Shown: one piece after another, positions 1 through 7,412 of the stretch
Layout of the letters: the number at the start of each line of letters is the position of its first letter
How positions within the stretch are numbered: the first letter of the stretch is position 1
Assembly: GCA_030599705.1 (NCBI GenBank)
Contig: JAUVNM010000008.1
Coordinates: forward strand, 1 to 16,722
Length of the DNA: 16,722 nt
Direction: 5' to 3'
Source of the DNA: Gammaproteobacteria bacterium
GTDB taxonomy: Bacteria; Pseudomonadota; Gammaproteobacteria; UBA9214
Notes under the pieces: model-generated
What the model saw: the letters and a program-made list of their open reading frames with translations, nothing else
What the model was told of the DNA's origin: nothing
Databases searched by the model: none
Translations under genes and position numbers: made by a program

Positions 1-26
1 AATTCTTGTCCATTCATTGGCGTCAT
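1..26 (-). CDS. Start of a leftward gene, truncated by the window edge
   Basis: Only the first eight codons and part of a ninth are in the window (protein begins MTPMNGQE). The call rests on a textbook ribosome binding site: on the minus strand GAAAGGAG lies at 35-42, with 8 nt between AAGGAG and the ATG at 24-26. A second in-frame ATG three codons in is too close to matter. The gene would be divergent from rsmA. Its product cannot be identified from eight residues. In many gammaproteobacteria pdxA and surA precede rsmA on the same strand; here the neighbour appears to point the other way. The start could be fortuitous, since an AAGGAG-ATG pair can arise by chance. Confidence 0.5.
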
Positions 27-42
27 TGAACTAACTCCTTTC

Positions 43-292
43 AAGAATCCTTGCTGTTAAAGATCTAGCACCAGACTCGACTGATTTCCTGGCACTACCT
101 GTCAGATCAAGCCACTGCCAACAAGTGATATTATTGAGCCAGCAATAGATTCCATCGGAAAATGACCGATGCGAATATCGATGCGAGTTGTAATCGCACC
201 CACTATGGTTCTAACTGGGTGGTTTGCGTGGGTAAATCCATTTTGATGTTCCATAACTAACTGTAACTAATGATAAACACACGGGTAACCCC
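43..292. other. Divergent spacer before rsmA, AT-richer than the rest
   Basis: No coding sequence was found here on either strand. The stretch is visibly richer in A and T than the genes that follow. It contains an 8-bp direct repeat (cgatgcga at 167-174 and 179-186, period 12) and several taact motifs just before rsmA. It should hold the promoters for rsmA and for the leftward gene at the edge, but I could not pick a -35/-10 pair with acceptable spacing for either. Confidence 0.5.
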
Positions 293-1084
293 TTGAATCA
301 TCGTCCAAGGAAAAGGTTCGGCCAGCATTTCCTGCATGACCCCGCCATCATCGACCGGATTGTCACGGCAATCCATCCACAGACAGACGACAACCTGGTC
401 GAAATCGGTCCCGGCCAGGGGGCCATCACACTGCCGCTGTTGCGAGCAGCCGGGGAGCTGCATGTCGTTGAACTCGATCGCGACCTGGTTGGTCCGTTGC
501 AGCAACAGGCCAGGGATGCGGGGAAACTGACGATACACAATACCGATGCGTTGCGTTTTGATTTCTGCGGGCTTGCCGGTTCCGGGCCGCTGCGCATCGT
601 CGGCAACCTCCCCTACAATATCTCGACGCCCCTGCTGTTCTACTTGCTGGAGCAATCCCGTTGCATTAATGACATGCATTTCATGCTGCAAAAAGAGGTC
701 GTCGACCGGCTGGCTGCCGAACCCGGCACCGGCCAGTACGGCCGCTTGTCCGTGATGGTCCAGTACCGCTGCGAGGTGACGCCACTGTTTACCATCGGCG
801 CCGGGGCGTTCCGGCCACCGCCACGGGTCGAGTCCGCCTTCGTCAACCTGCGGCCGTACCACACACTACCGGTTACCGTGCAGGATGAGACCGTGCTGGC
901 TGCCGTGGTGCGCCAGGCATTTTCGCAACGCCGCAAGACGCTGCGCAATGTTCTGCGGGAAATGCTGGATGTCGATGCCATGCAGGCACTCGGCATTGAC
1001 CCGGCACTACGTGCCGAGATGCTCGGGATCAGGGAATTTGCCGCACTGGCCAATCAGGTCGCGAGTGGCCGGAAGGAACCGTAA
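293..1084 (+). CDS. rsmA: 16S rRNA (adenine(1518)-N(6)/adenine(1519)-N(6))-dimethyltransferase
   Basis: RsmA (KsgA) uses S-adenosylmethionine to dimethylate two adjacent adenines in the 3'-terminal hairpin of 16S rRNA during late 30S assembly. The 263-residue product is close to the usual length (about 270). It begins with the family's RKRFGQHFL segment, has the SAM-binding EIGPGQG at residues 37-43, and has the catalytic NLPYN motif at 105-109. The C-terminal helical domain ends with a typical RKTLRN segment. The start is TTG at 293. An in-frame stop lies at 254-256, there is no ATG or GTG between, and the N-terminal motif needs this region. No clear Shine-Dalgarno sequence is visible. It is separated by a divergent and intergenic interval from apaG-apaH, its usual operon partners, because two leftward genes lie between them. 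Confidence 0.96.
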   Translation: MNHRPRKRFGQHFLHDPAIIDRIVTAIHPQTDDNLVEIGPGQGAITLPLLRAAGELHVVELDRDLVGPLQQQARDAGKLTIHNTDALRFDFCGLAGSGPLRIVGNLPYNISTPLLFYLLEQSRCINDMHFMLQKEVVDRLAAEPGTGQYGRLSVMVQYRCEVTPLFTIGAGAFRPPPRVESAFVNLRPYHTLPVTVQDETVLAAVVRQAFSQRRKTLRNVLREMLDVDAMQALGIDPALRAEMLGIREFAALANQVASGRKEP

Positions 1085-1093
1085 GATAGAGTG

Positions 1094-1414
1094 CTACCAG
1101 GGTAAGCGGATGGACAGGTAGACGTCAGACAGGCCGCGCTGCCCGCGACTTGAGACAGCGTTGGCAAGGTTGACCTCCCTGACCTCGGGTGGCGGGGTCA
1201 GGGAAACATGCAAGCCGGCGCTGCTATCCCCAAGGCCGGTTACGCGATAACCATTCTCGTCAAAAGCGGCTGTCATTTTGGCCAGCCGGGACTGTGGCTG
1301 GAACTGGATCAGTTCTGCTGCATTGACCGTGGTACTCATCACTGCACCGAGTGTCACGATCACCGCCAGTAACATCAACGGGTCCGGCCTTTTGATCAGA
1401 TTTTTACCACGCAT
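1094..1414 (-). CDS. Small exported protein of unknown function
   Basis: I do not recognise this 106-residue product. The N-terminus (MRGKNLIKRPDP) is basic and is followed by a hydrophobic stretch (LMLLAVIVTLGAVMSTTV) and a VNA-AE site that fits signal peptidase I cleavage, so the protein is probably periplasmic or outer-membrane associated. The mature part is about 70 residues, has no cysteine, and contains a LHVSLTPPPEVREVNLAN segment that looks like beta structure. I chose ATG at 1414, preceded by GGTGG at suitable spacing. A GTG three codons earlier (1423) with AAGG upstream is equally possible. It ends 9 nt from the rsmA stop, tail to tail, and breaks the usual rsmA-apaG adjacency. Confidence 0.6.
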   Translation of the reverse strand: MRGKNLIKRPDPLMLLAVIVTLGAVMSTTVNAAELIQFQPQSRLAKMTAAFDENGYRVTGLGDSSAGLHVSLTPPPEVREVNLANAVSSRGQRGLSDVYLSIRLPW

Positions 1415-1504
1415 CCTGTCCACCGTTGCCTTGCCTCAGTTCCCGGGCCGCCTCACCGGCGTGACCGGAACCGTTAATTGAACGTGGAATCATAATGGCG
1501 GAAA

Positions 1505-1530
1505 ACCCGGCATGGTTCTGGTAACCGGGT
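1505..1530 (-). terminator. Possible weak hairpin terminator
   Basis: The dyad acccgg/ccgggt (6 bp, 14-nt loop) is followed on the minus strand by TTTT. It lies between the two small leftward genes and could end the transcript of the 68-residue gene. The loop is long and the U run short, so this is a weak call. Confidence 0.25.
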
Positions 1531-1635
1531 CACAAACTGCACAATAGCTCGCCCGGACGGGGGCACGGCGCGCTACCACCCCCAACCGCAACAGGCCGCT
1601 GGTAATAATACTATTTATTGTTATATATCAGTTAG

Positions 1636-1842
1636 TTAGTCATTATAGCCAGCGTCCACCCAGCACTGCGGCAAGTCCTCTCCCGACGGAAACGCCAGCA
1701 CGGCTTTCCTGAACGTGGCCGAATCCTGCATCTCCTCGCCGGCATGATAACGGCCGGTTAGTTCATCCCGGCAGGGATCGACCATGGCTGAGATATCCAG
1801 TACTTCGACCAGGTCACCATTTTCCTTATTCCTGAGATACAT
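1636..1842 (-). CDS. Small conserved-looking cytosolic protein, 68 aa
   Basis: The reading frame is open upstream, but the start at 1842 is well supported. On the minus strand CTGGAGG ends 6 nt before this ATG, whereas the upstream start has no ribosome binding site. The product is short and acidic (many D and E), with no signal peptide or membrane segment. Recognisable stretches are MYLRNKENGDLVEVLDI at the start, RYHAGEEMQD in the middle and FPSGEDLPQCWVD at the end. From memory, short gammaproteobacterial proteins of this shape exist and are sometimes labelled acetyltransferase; 68 residues are too few for such a fold and no acetyl-CoA motif is visible. Cysteines are at 24 and 60. It is divergent from apaG. 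The function is unknown; that it is a real gene is likely. Confidence 0.7.
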   Translation of the reverse strand: MYLRNKENGDLVEVLDISAMVDPCRDELTGRYHAGEEMQDSATFRKAVLAFPSGEDLPQCWVDAGYND

Positions 1843-1981
1843 AGCATCCTCCAGTAGTTGTTTTATTACAGTTCCTGCAATAACTATAGCCACAGAATAG
1901 CAGTCTGTGACGGATTTCCCAGGGTATATCATGAAGATGGAAACCGCCTGGCGTCAATGCCTGTGGTGAAAAGTCGGGATT

Positions 1982-2010
1982 TTGTCAGCTTGCGACTGAA
2001 AGCGTATGCT
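1982..2010 (+). promoter_or_regulatory. Sigma70-type promoter of apaG-apaH
   Basis: TTGTCA (1982-1987) and TATGCT (2005-2010) are separated by exactly 17 bp. They match the consensus at 5/6 and 4/6 positions. Transcription would begin near 2017, giving a leader of about 15-20 nt before the apaG start. This independent promoter fits the loss of direct linkage to rsmA. Confidence 0.55.
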
Positions 2011-2032
2011 TTAACCATTAACCCAAGAAATA

Positions 2033-2422
2033 ATGACCATGACCAGCGAACTGCTCAATAACATTACCGTCGAAATCGAGACCTCGTATATCGAGGGCCA
2101 GTCGGAACCGGATAACGACCGCTACGTGTTCTCCTATACCATCACCATTCGCAACGAGGGCGATATCCCGGCACAGTTACTGTCACGGCACTGGGTCATC
2201 ACCGATGCCAATGGCAACATTCAGGAGGTCAAGGGCGAAGGCGTGGTCGGCGAGCAGCCGCACCTCAATCCCGGCGAAGGCTTCCAGTACACCAGTGGCG
2301 CCATGATCGCCACACCGGTCGGCAGCATGAGCGGCAGCTACCAGATGGTCACCGACAGCGGTGATGAGTTTGATGCCGAGATACCGGCCTTCACACTGGC
2401 TATCCCCCGCACTCTCCATTAA
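2033..2422 (+). CDS. apaG: ApaG domain protein (DUF525)
   Basis: ApaG is a small beta-sandwich protein of the fibronectin III-like type, historically linked to cobalt and magnesium resistance; its molecular role is still unclear. The 129-residue product shows the family core: RYVFSYTITIRNEG, QLLSRHWVITDANG, GEGVVGEQPHLNPGE and a YTSG turn, followed by GSMSGSY. It has no signal peptide, as expected for a cytosolic protein. Two ATGs compete, 2033 and 2039. A weak AAGAAA precedes both, and the second gives 127 residues, nearer the usual length of about 125. It is the first gene of an apaG-apaH pair, with 13 nt to apaH, and lies behind a promoter-like sequence at 1982-2010. Confidence 0.93.
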   Translation: MTMTSELLNNITVEIETSYIEGQSEPDNDRYVFSYTITIRNEGDIPAQLLSRHWVITDANGNIQEVKGEGVVGEQPHLNPGEGFQYTSGAMIATPVGSMSGSYQMVTDSGDEFDAEIPAFTLAIPRTLH

Positions 2423-2435
2423 TTGCATCACGTAA

Positions 2436-3269
2436 ATGGCCGTCTACGCCATTGGTGATGTCCAGGGCTGTTTTGATGAACTGCAGGCCCTGCTTGAAAA
2501 ACTCGCCTTCAATCCGCAACACGACCGCCTCTGGTTTGCCGGTGACCTGGTCAACCGCGGGCCACTGTCACTTGAAACCCTGCGCTTCATAAAGGGACTT
2601 GGCGATGCCGCGATCAGCGTGCTTGGAAATCATGACCTGCATCTGCTGGCTGCTGCCGGTGGTTACCCGATAAAAAATGATGATCACACGCTGGATGCCG
2701 TACTCAATGCACCCGATCGTGATGAACTGATCGGCTGGCTGCGCCTCCAGCCACTGCTGCATCATGATGCAGCGCTCGGTTTTACCCTGGTACACGCCGG
2801 CCTGCCACCGCAGTGGGACCTGTCACTGGCACAGCAATGCGCGGCCGAGGTGGAAACGCAACTCCGCGGTGATGGCATGGCCGACCTGCTTGCAAACATG
2901 TACGGCAACAAACCCAAACGGTGGGCGGACGATCTCAATGGTTATGACCGCCTGCGTTTCATTATCAACTGTTTTACCCGCCTGCGCTTCTGCGATCCCG
3001 GCGGACGCCTCCATTTCAAGAGCAAGGGGGCGCCCGGCAGCCAGACCGCCGGATTTTATCCCTGGTATGAAATTCCGGGCCGTGCCAGCAGGGAACTGAA
3101 CATCATATTCGGTCACTGGTCCACGCTGCGCGAATACAGCCAGCCCGGCATCTACCCGATCGACTCGGCCTGCCTGTGGGGCGGCGAGTTGACCGCACTG
3201 CGAATCGACACGGAACCGCAGCGCATCAACCTGCCCTGCCCGGGGCAGCAGACACCGGGGGGTTGTTGA
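2436..3269 (+). CDS. apaH: Symmetrical bis(5'-nucleosyl)-tetraphosphatase
   Basis: ApaH hydrolyses diadenosine tetraphosphate (Ap4A) to two ADP and belongs to the metal-dependent PPP phosphatase superfamily. Bacterial ApaH is also known to decap Np4-capped RNA. The 277-residue length matches the family (about 280). The metal-site motifs are in order: GDVQG at 7-11, GDLVNRG at 36-42 and GNHD at 64-67, followed by an HAGLPPQWD segment, YGNKPKRW and IFGHWSTL. The second motif has NRG where many PPP enzymes have DRG, which is normal for ApaH. The ATG lies 13 nt after apaG without a strong ribosome binding site, suggesting translational coupling. It ends just before a REP-like hairpin pair shared with the convergent folA operon. 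Confidence 0.96.
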   Translation: MAVYAIGDVQGCFDELQALLEKLAFNPQHDRLWFAGDLVNRGPLSLETLRFIKGLGDAAISVLGNHDLHLLAAAGGYPIKNDDHTLDAVLNAPDRDELIGWLRLQPLLHHDAALGFTLVHAGLPPQWDLSLAQQCAAEVETQLRGDGMADLLANMYGNKPKRWADDLNGYDRLRFIINCFTRLRFCDPGGRLHFKSKGAPGSQTAGFYPWYEIPGRASRELNIIFGHWSTLREYSQPGIYPIDSACLWGGELTALRIDTEPQRINLPCPGQQTPGGC

Positions 3270-3292
3270 TTGATTTCTTCTTACAGTGAGCG

Positions 3293-3343
3293 GTAGGACC
3301 GGCCCCCGGCCGGGAAGAATTCCCCGCGGGGCGCGGGTCCTAC
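3293..3343. repeat. Inverted pair of REP-like hairpins (family 1)
   Basis: Two 24-bp units face each other across a 3-bp centre (gaa, 3317-3319). Each begins or ends with GTAGGA, has its own 6-bp stem (CCGGCC/GGCCGG on the left; CCCGCG/CGCGGG on the right, read in unit orientation) with a 3-nt loop, and ends in GAA. The outer gtaggacc/ggtcctac arms also pair with each other. The pair lies between the convergent genes apaH and folA, where it could act as a bidirectional transcription stop or mRNA-stabilising structure. Confidence 0.85.
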
Positions 3344-3366
3344 GTGAGGGACGGGAGTGATGTAAA

Positions 3367-3390
3367 TTCCCCGCGGGGCGCGAGTCTCAC
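3367..3390 (-). repeat. Third REP-like unit (family 1), next to the folA stop
   Basis: A 24-bp copy of the right-hand unit at 3320-3343, with three mismatches, all near the GTAGGA end (read here as GTGAGA). The CGCGGG side of the stem is intact. It ends 1 nt before the folA stop codon. Confidence 0.75.
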
Positions 3391-3391
3391 C

Positions 3392-3880
3392 TCAGGTCAC
3401 GCGTTCCAGCGTGATAAAACTGCAGGCGTGGGTATTGTTTTCATCAGGTTCGCAATCGATACGTTCCACCTCGCGCCACTCACTGTCACCCAGCTCCGGG
3501 AAGAACGTATCGCCCTCGATGTCGGCATGCACCCGGGTCAGGTAGATGGTCGACACCTCCGGCAGCACCTGGCGGTACAGCTCGGAGCCGCCGATCACCA
3601 TGACTTCCTCATGGTGTTCCACCGCACGCAATGCGGCTTCAAGGGAATGCACCACCACACAGCCGGCCGCCGTGTAGTCTGTGTCGCGGGTAATCACGAT
3701 ATTGGTGCGCTCCGGCAGCGGCCGCCCGATGGACTCCCAGGTCTTGCGCCCCATCAGGATCGGCTTGCCGGTCGTCAGTTGTTTGAAATGCTTCAGGTCC
3801 GCGGGCAAGTGCCAGGGCAACTGGTTGTCGCGGCCAATGACGTGGTTGGCTGCCATGGCCACGACAATGGACAGCTTCAT
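3392..3880 (-). CDS. folA: Dihydrofolate reductase
   Basis: The enzyme reduces dihydrofolate to tetrahydrofolate with NADPH, regenerating the cofactor that ThyA consumes. The product is 162 residues, the usual size for a chromosomal DHFR. Visible family features are VIGRDNQLPWHLPADL (residues 14-29) with the substrate-binding acid at Asp28, MGRKTWESIGRPLP (43-56) and the NADPH-binding VIGGSELY (95-102). The ATG at 3880 overlaps the thyA stop by 4 nt (ATGA), so the two are probably translationally coupled. It is the last gene of the leftward six-gene operon and is followed at once by REP-like hairpins. Nothing suggests a mobile trimethoprim-resistant type; the sequence resembles ordinary chromosomal FolA. 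Confidence 0.97.
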   Translation of the reverse strand: MKLSIVVAMAANHVIGRDNQLPWHLPADLKHFKQLTTGKPILMGRKTWESIGRPLPERTNIVITRDTDYTAAGCVVVHSLEAALRAVEHHEEVMVIGGSELYRQVLPEVSTIYLTRVHADIEGDTFFPELGDSEWREVERIDCEPDENNTHACSFITLERVT

Positions 3881-4671
3881 ACTGCGACCGGCGCCTTGAT
3901 ATGCGGGTGCGGATCATAACCCTGCAACTCGAAGTCCTCAAAGCGGAAGGCAAACAGGTCGGTGACATCTGGATTAATGGCCATCACCGGCAATGGCCGC
4001 AGTTCGCGTGACAATTGCCGATCGGTCTGCTCGAGGTGATTGAGATACAGGTGCGCATCACCAAAGGTGTGAATAAACTCACCGGCTTCAAGGCCCGTGA
4101 CCTGTGCCATCATCAGGGTCAGCAGTGCGTAGGAAGCAATGTTGAACGGCACCCCCAGGAAGATGTCCGCACTGCGCTGGTACAACTGGCAGGACAGCTT
4201 GCCGTCGGCCACGTAGAACTGGAAAAAGGCATGGCACGGCGGCAGCGCCATGGTCTCTATTGCGCCGACGTTCCACGCACTGACAATGATGCGGCGTGAA
4301 TCGGGGTTGTTGCGGATGGTGTCGACGACCTGGCTGATCTGGTCGATGGAACGCCCGTCGGCCGTCGGCCAGGAACGCCACTGGGAACCGTACACCGGAC
4401 CGAGATCACCGTTTTCATCAGCCCACTCGTCCCAGATGCTCACGTTGTTGTCATGCAGGTAGCGGATATTGGTGTCGCCCTGCAGAAACCAGAGCAGCTC
4501 GTGGAGTATGGAACGCAGGTGCACTTTCTTGGTGGTGACCAGCGGGAACCCCGCGGACAGATCGAAGCGCATCTGGTAGCCGAACACACTGACGGTACCG
4601 GTGCCGGTACGGTCCTCCTTGCGGGTGCCGTGCTCGCGCACGTGGCGCATCAGGTCGAGGTACTGTTTCAC
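3877..4671 (-). CDS. thyA: Thymidylate synthase
   Basis: ThyA converts dUMP and methylene-tetrahydrofolate to dTMP and dihydrofolate in the cytosol. The product is 264 residues, the same as the E. coli enzyme. It carries the phosphate-binding RTGTGT at 21-26, the LLWFLQGDTNI segment at 59-69 and the catalytic cysteine Cys146 in PPCHAFFQFYV. QRSADIFLGVPFNIASYALL follows at 165-184. The start codon is GTG at 4669-4671, preceded by GGACGGA, and lies 16 nt after the lgt stop. It overlaps folA by 4 nt, placing the producer of dihydrofolate directly before the enzyme that recycles it. Confidence 0.98.
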   Translation of the reverse strand: MKQYLDLMRHVREHGTRKEDRTGTGTVSVFGYQMRFDLSAGFPLVTTKKVHLRSILHELLWFLQGDTNIRYLHDNNVSIWDEWADENGDLGPVYGSQWRSWPTADGRSIDQISQVVDTIRNNPDSRRIIVSAWNVGAIETMALPPCHAFFQFYVADGKLSCQLYQRSADIFLGVPFNIASYALLTLMMAQVTGLEAGEFIHTFGDAHLYLNHLEQTDRQLSRELRPLPVMAINPDVTDLFAFRFEDFELQGYDPHPHIKAPVAV

Positions 4672-4687
4672 GGTGAATCCGTCCAGC

Positions 4688-5485
4688 TTACCAGCTAACC
4701 GCGCCGTCCTTGCGCCGGTAGGCGTAGATCATGAATGCGGCCCCGATCACGATCATCGGCAGCGTCAGCAAGTGTCCCATGGTCAGCCAGTCGAAGGCGA
4801 GATAGCCGATGTGCGCATCCGGCAACCGCACGAACTCCACCAGGAAGCGGAACACACCGTAGGTCAGCAGGTACAGTCCGGACACCGCCATGGTCGGCCG
4901 CGGTTTGCTTGAATAGACCCACAGGATAATAAAGAATATCAGGCCTTCCAGCAGCGCCTCGTAGAGCATGGACGGATGCCGCGGCAAGTTGTCCACGAAC
5001 GGAAACACCATGCCCCACGGCAGGTCCGTGGGACGTCCCCAGAGTTCGCCGTTGATAAAGTTTCCTACGCGGCCGGCACCCAGGCCAATGGGGACCAGCG
5101 GTGCGAGGTAGTCCGAGACAAAGAAAAACGTCCGGTGGGTATGGCGGCCGTACAGCCACATGGCAATAAACACCCCCACCATCCCGCCATGGTAAGACAT
5201 GCCACCCTGCCAGATCCGCAGGATCACCAGCGGGTCCTCGACAAAACCCGGCAGGTTGTACATCAGGGTATAGCCGATGCGCCCGCCCAGGATCGCACCG
5301 AGCGCAAAGTAGAACACCAGATCGCCGATTTCCTCCGCCTTCCAGGTAGTGCCCGGTCGCCGGGTACGCAACCGCCCCAACCACCAGCCGGCAAGAAACG
5401 CGATCAGGTACATCAGACCGTACCAGTGCACCTCAAACGGGCCCGCACTGATGGCAACCGGGTCAATATCGGGATAGGTCAGCAT
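4688..5485 (-). CDS. lgt: Prolipoprotein diacylglyceryl transferase
   Basis: Lgt is an inner-membrane enzyme that transfers diacylglycerol from phosphatidylglycerol to the lipobox cysteine of prolipoproteins, the first step of lipoprotein maturation. The 265-residue product has about seven hydrophobic segments. It shows HWYGLMYL at 20-27, GGRIGYTLMY at 67-76, the MSYHGG segment with its conserved histidine at 96-101, and the full Lgt signature GRVGNFINGELWGR at 138-151. The ATG at 5485 is preceded by a modest ccgga. It sits 50 nt after the ArnT-like gene and 16 nt before thyA. The lgt-thyA neighbourhood is shared with enterobacteria. Confidence 0.97.
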   Translation of the reverse strand: MLTYPDIDPVAISAGPFEVHWYGLMYLIAFLAGWWLGRLRTRRPGTTWKAEEIGDLVFYFALGAILGGRIGYTLMYNLPGFVEDPLVILRIWQGGMSYHGGMVGVFIAMWLYGRHTHRTFFFVSDYLAPLVPIGLGAGRVGNFINGELWGRPTDLPWGMVFPFVDNLPRHPSMLYEALLEGLIFFIILWVYSSKPRPTMAVSGLYLLTYGVFRFLVEFVRLPDAHIGYLAFDWLTMGHLLTLPMIVIGAAFMIYAYRRKDGAVSW

Positions 5486-5535
5486 GTTCCGGTTGTTATT
5501 CTCAGTCCGTCAGTGCAGCGCGGATTGTAGCAGGT

Positions 5536-7128
5536 TCATGGCAGCACATCCGGATTGGCGGCAACGCTGGCCCCTGCCCAGACGGCGAGGCTGCCACCGC
5601 GGTAAGGCTGTGTGTAGACGGCGTCCGGATGGGCCATCCGGGCACGGCCGTAGTAGGCCACGAGCAAGCCATCCGGGTGGTCCCGGCCCCATGCCACGGC
5701 CTCCCCTTCCGGCAGCGGGATGACCGGCCGGGCCAGTCGCCCGTAAAAATGAACCTGCCCGTGATAGGTTCCCAGGTTCGCCACTGGCTGCCCCGCCGCC
5801 TGTGCTGACGCAACCAGCCGGCTGACCGGGCGCACATCATAGGCAGGCACGCCCGCGCGGAACACGCCCGCCTGAAACAGGCCCAGCACGATGGTGGTGA
5901 ACAGCGCCATGAGCGGGGGATAGTCAGCGGCCCGCAATGATCGGAGCAGCACCAGCGCTACGGCGACGACCATGATCGCTGCGCCCCAGACCGGATGCAT
6001 GCCCGCCATCCACGGGGCCACTCCGGGATAGAATGGCACCCCGGCCAACGCCCCGCCGGCCAGAAACAGCGCCGCCGCCAGCAACCAGGGGCGCTGTGTC
6101 AGCGACTGCCCGGACAACCCGCTTGCCGCCCTGGCAATCACCAGTGCTGCCGCTGGCAACAACGGCAACAGGTACTTTGCCTGCTTGGCGCTGACCAGAC
6201 TGAGTATGACCAGCGCCGGCAGCAGCCAGCACAGGCACAGGCGCACACCGGCATCCGGCGTGCGCACGGCCGCGACCACCCGCGGCCAACACCAGGGCAG
6301 CAACAGCCACGGGACGAGTAACAGCAGCAACCACGGCAGGTACCACCACCACGGGTGCGCATGGGCAAACGAGTACACCAGCCGATCCACGGTCTGCCCC
6401 CAGAGCAGCGCCTCCCGGTAGACCGCTCCCCCGGCCTGTACCGCCGGCAGGGCCCAGCCCAGCCCGATGCACGCCCCGATGAACACGCTGATCGCAACAC
6501 CAGCGTACCAGGACAACCACGGGCGCTGGAGGCGCGGTTCGATCCAGAGCGGGCCCAGTAGTGCCGGCGGTAACACAAACACCAGGACCACCGGTCCTTT
6601 CGCGAGCACGCCAACACCGATGGCCACGCCGGTCAACAGCCAGCCGCCGGTCTTGCCGTGCGCCGCATTGGTGATGCCGGTCATGCCCAGCACGCAGGCA
6701 AGCACCAGCAGCATGTCGATCTGTACCCAGCTGTAAAACGCCGTCCAGAAAATCCCGGAAAACAGCACCCACGGGACCAGCCGCGCGGTCATGCTGTCCG
6801 CCGGCCACAACCGCCTGGCGAGGCCTGCTGTCAGGAACAGCACTGCCAGCGAGGCGCATGCGCCCACGCAGTGCGGCCACCAGTCGTTGATGCCGAACAG
6901 CCACCAACCGGCCTGGATCAACCAGAAGAACAGCGGCGGCTTGTGACTGTACGGTTCACCATTGAGGAACGGCACCAGGAACTCGCCGCGTTGCCACATC
7001 TCCCAGGCAACGGCGACGTAGCGCGTCTCGTCCACCGGCAGCAGCGGCCGGCCCAACAGCGTGACCAGCAGCAGGGACAGCCACAGGAACAGCAGACCGG
7101 CCGTTGACCCGAAACGGGTGGTTATCAA
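5536..7128 (-). CDS. ArnT/PMT-type (GT39/GT83-like) membrane glycosyltransferase
   Basis: This 530-residue protein resembles ArnT and related enzymes that take a sugar from an undecaprenyl-phosphate carrier and attach it, on the periplasmic side, to lipid A or another envelope acceptor. The first membrane helix is followed by PVDETRYVAVAWEMW (31-45), whose Asp33-Glu34 match the family's catalytic acidic motif. EPYSHKPPLFFWL (58-70) matches the second loop motif of ArnT. Roughly ten further hydrophobic segments follow, then a C-terminal soluble tail of about 100 residues, presumably periplasmic. The start is TTG at 7126-7128, overlapping the stop of the preceding LAB_N gene as TTGA, and lacks an obvious ribosome binding site, so coupling is likely. 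Together with the GT2 and LAB_N genes it suggests lipid A glycosylation. The sugar is unknown. Confidence 0.85.
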   Translation of the reverse strand: MITTRFGSTAGLLFLWLSLLLVTLLGRPLLPVDETRYVAVAWEMWQRGEFLVPFLNGEPYSHKPPLFFWLIQAGWWLFGINDWWPHCVGACASLAVLFLTAGLARRLWPADSMTARLVPWVLFSGIFWTAFYSWVQIDMLLVLACVLGMTGITNAAHGKTGGWLLTGVAIGVGVLAKGPVVLVFVLPPALLGPLWIEPRLQRPWLSWYAGVAISVFIGACIGLGWALPAVQAGGAVYREALLWGQTVDRLVYSFAHAHPWWWYLPWLLLLLVPWLLLPWCWPRVVAAVRTPDAGVRLCLCWLLPALVILSLVSAKQAKYLLPLLPAAALVIARAASGLSGQSLTQRPWLLAAALFLAGGALAGVPFYPGVAPWMAGMHPVWGAAIMVVAVALVLLRSLRAADYPPLMALFTTIVLGLFQAGVFRAGVPAYDVRPVSRLVASAQAAGQPVANLGTYHGQVHFYGRLARPVIPLPEGEAVAWGRDHPDGLLVAYYGRARMAHPDAVYTQPYRGGSLAVWAGASVAANPDVLP

Positions 7129-7409
7129 GAGGCGTGGGTCTCGGGTATCTGCAGGCGCTCCCGGTAGATGAAATACAGGTTACGCAAGTAGATGATCAGT
7201 CCACCGGCCTGGCCGACGATAAATACCGGGTCCTGGCGATAGATTGCATAGCTCAACAGGGTGATGCCACCGGCGACACTGAAGAACCAGAAGGCCAGTG
7301 GTATCACGCTGCGCCGCTCGCGTTCGCTGGCCCACCATTGCACCAGGAAGCGCATGGAAAACAGCGCCTGTCCCAGGAAACCGATCATCAACCAGTACAG
7401 GTTCGTCAT
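7125..7409 (-). CDS. LAB_N-domain small membrane protein (lipid A biosynthesis-type)
   Basis: The 94-residue product is a free-standing LAB_N domain, a module named for its presence at the N-terminus of some lipid-A-disaccharide synthases. It has three hydrophobic segments (about 4-26, 36-56 and 61-82) and the characteristic FLGQALFSMRFLVQWWASE, SVIPLAFWFFSVAGG and GQAGGLIIYLRNLYFIYR. Its biochemical role is not established; the size and topology recall small-multidrug-resistance-like helpers such as ArnE/ArnF, which are proposed to flip lipid-linked sugar. AGAGGA-type ribosome binding sequence precedes the ATG at 7409, 3 nt after the GT2 stop. Its stop overlaps the TTG start of the ArnT-like gene. 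Placed between the cytosolic loader and the periplasmic transferase, a flipping or scaffolding role is an attractive inference. Confidence 0.9.
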   Translation of the reverse strand: MTNLYWLMIGFLGQALFSMRFLVQWWASERERRSVIPLAFWFFSVAGGITLLSYAIYRQDPVFIVGQAGGLIIYLRNLYFIYRERLQIPETHAS

Positions 7410-7412
7410 AAA

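Noticed and set aside
1495..1524. Nine-codon open frame MAENPAWFW with two tryptophans, looking like an attenuator leader peptide
   Set aside because: No tryptophan-related gene follows on the plus strand, the ribosome binding site is weak, and the nearby hairpin fits a minus-strand terminator better.
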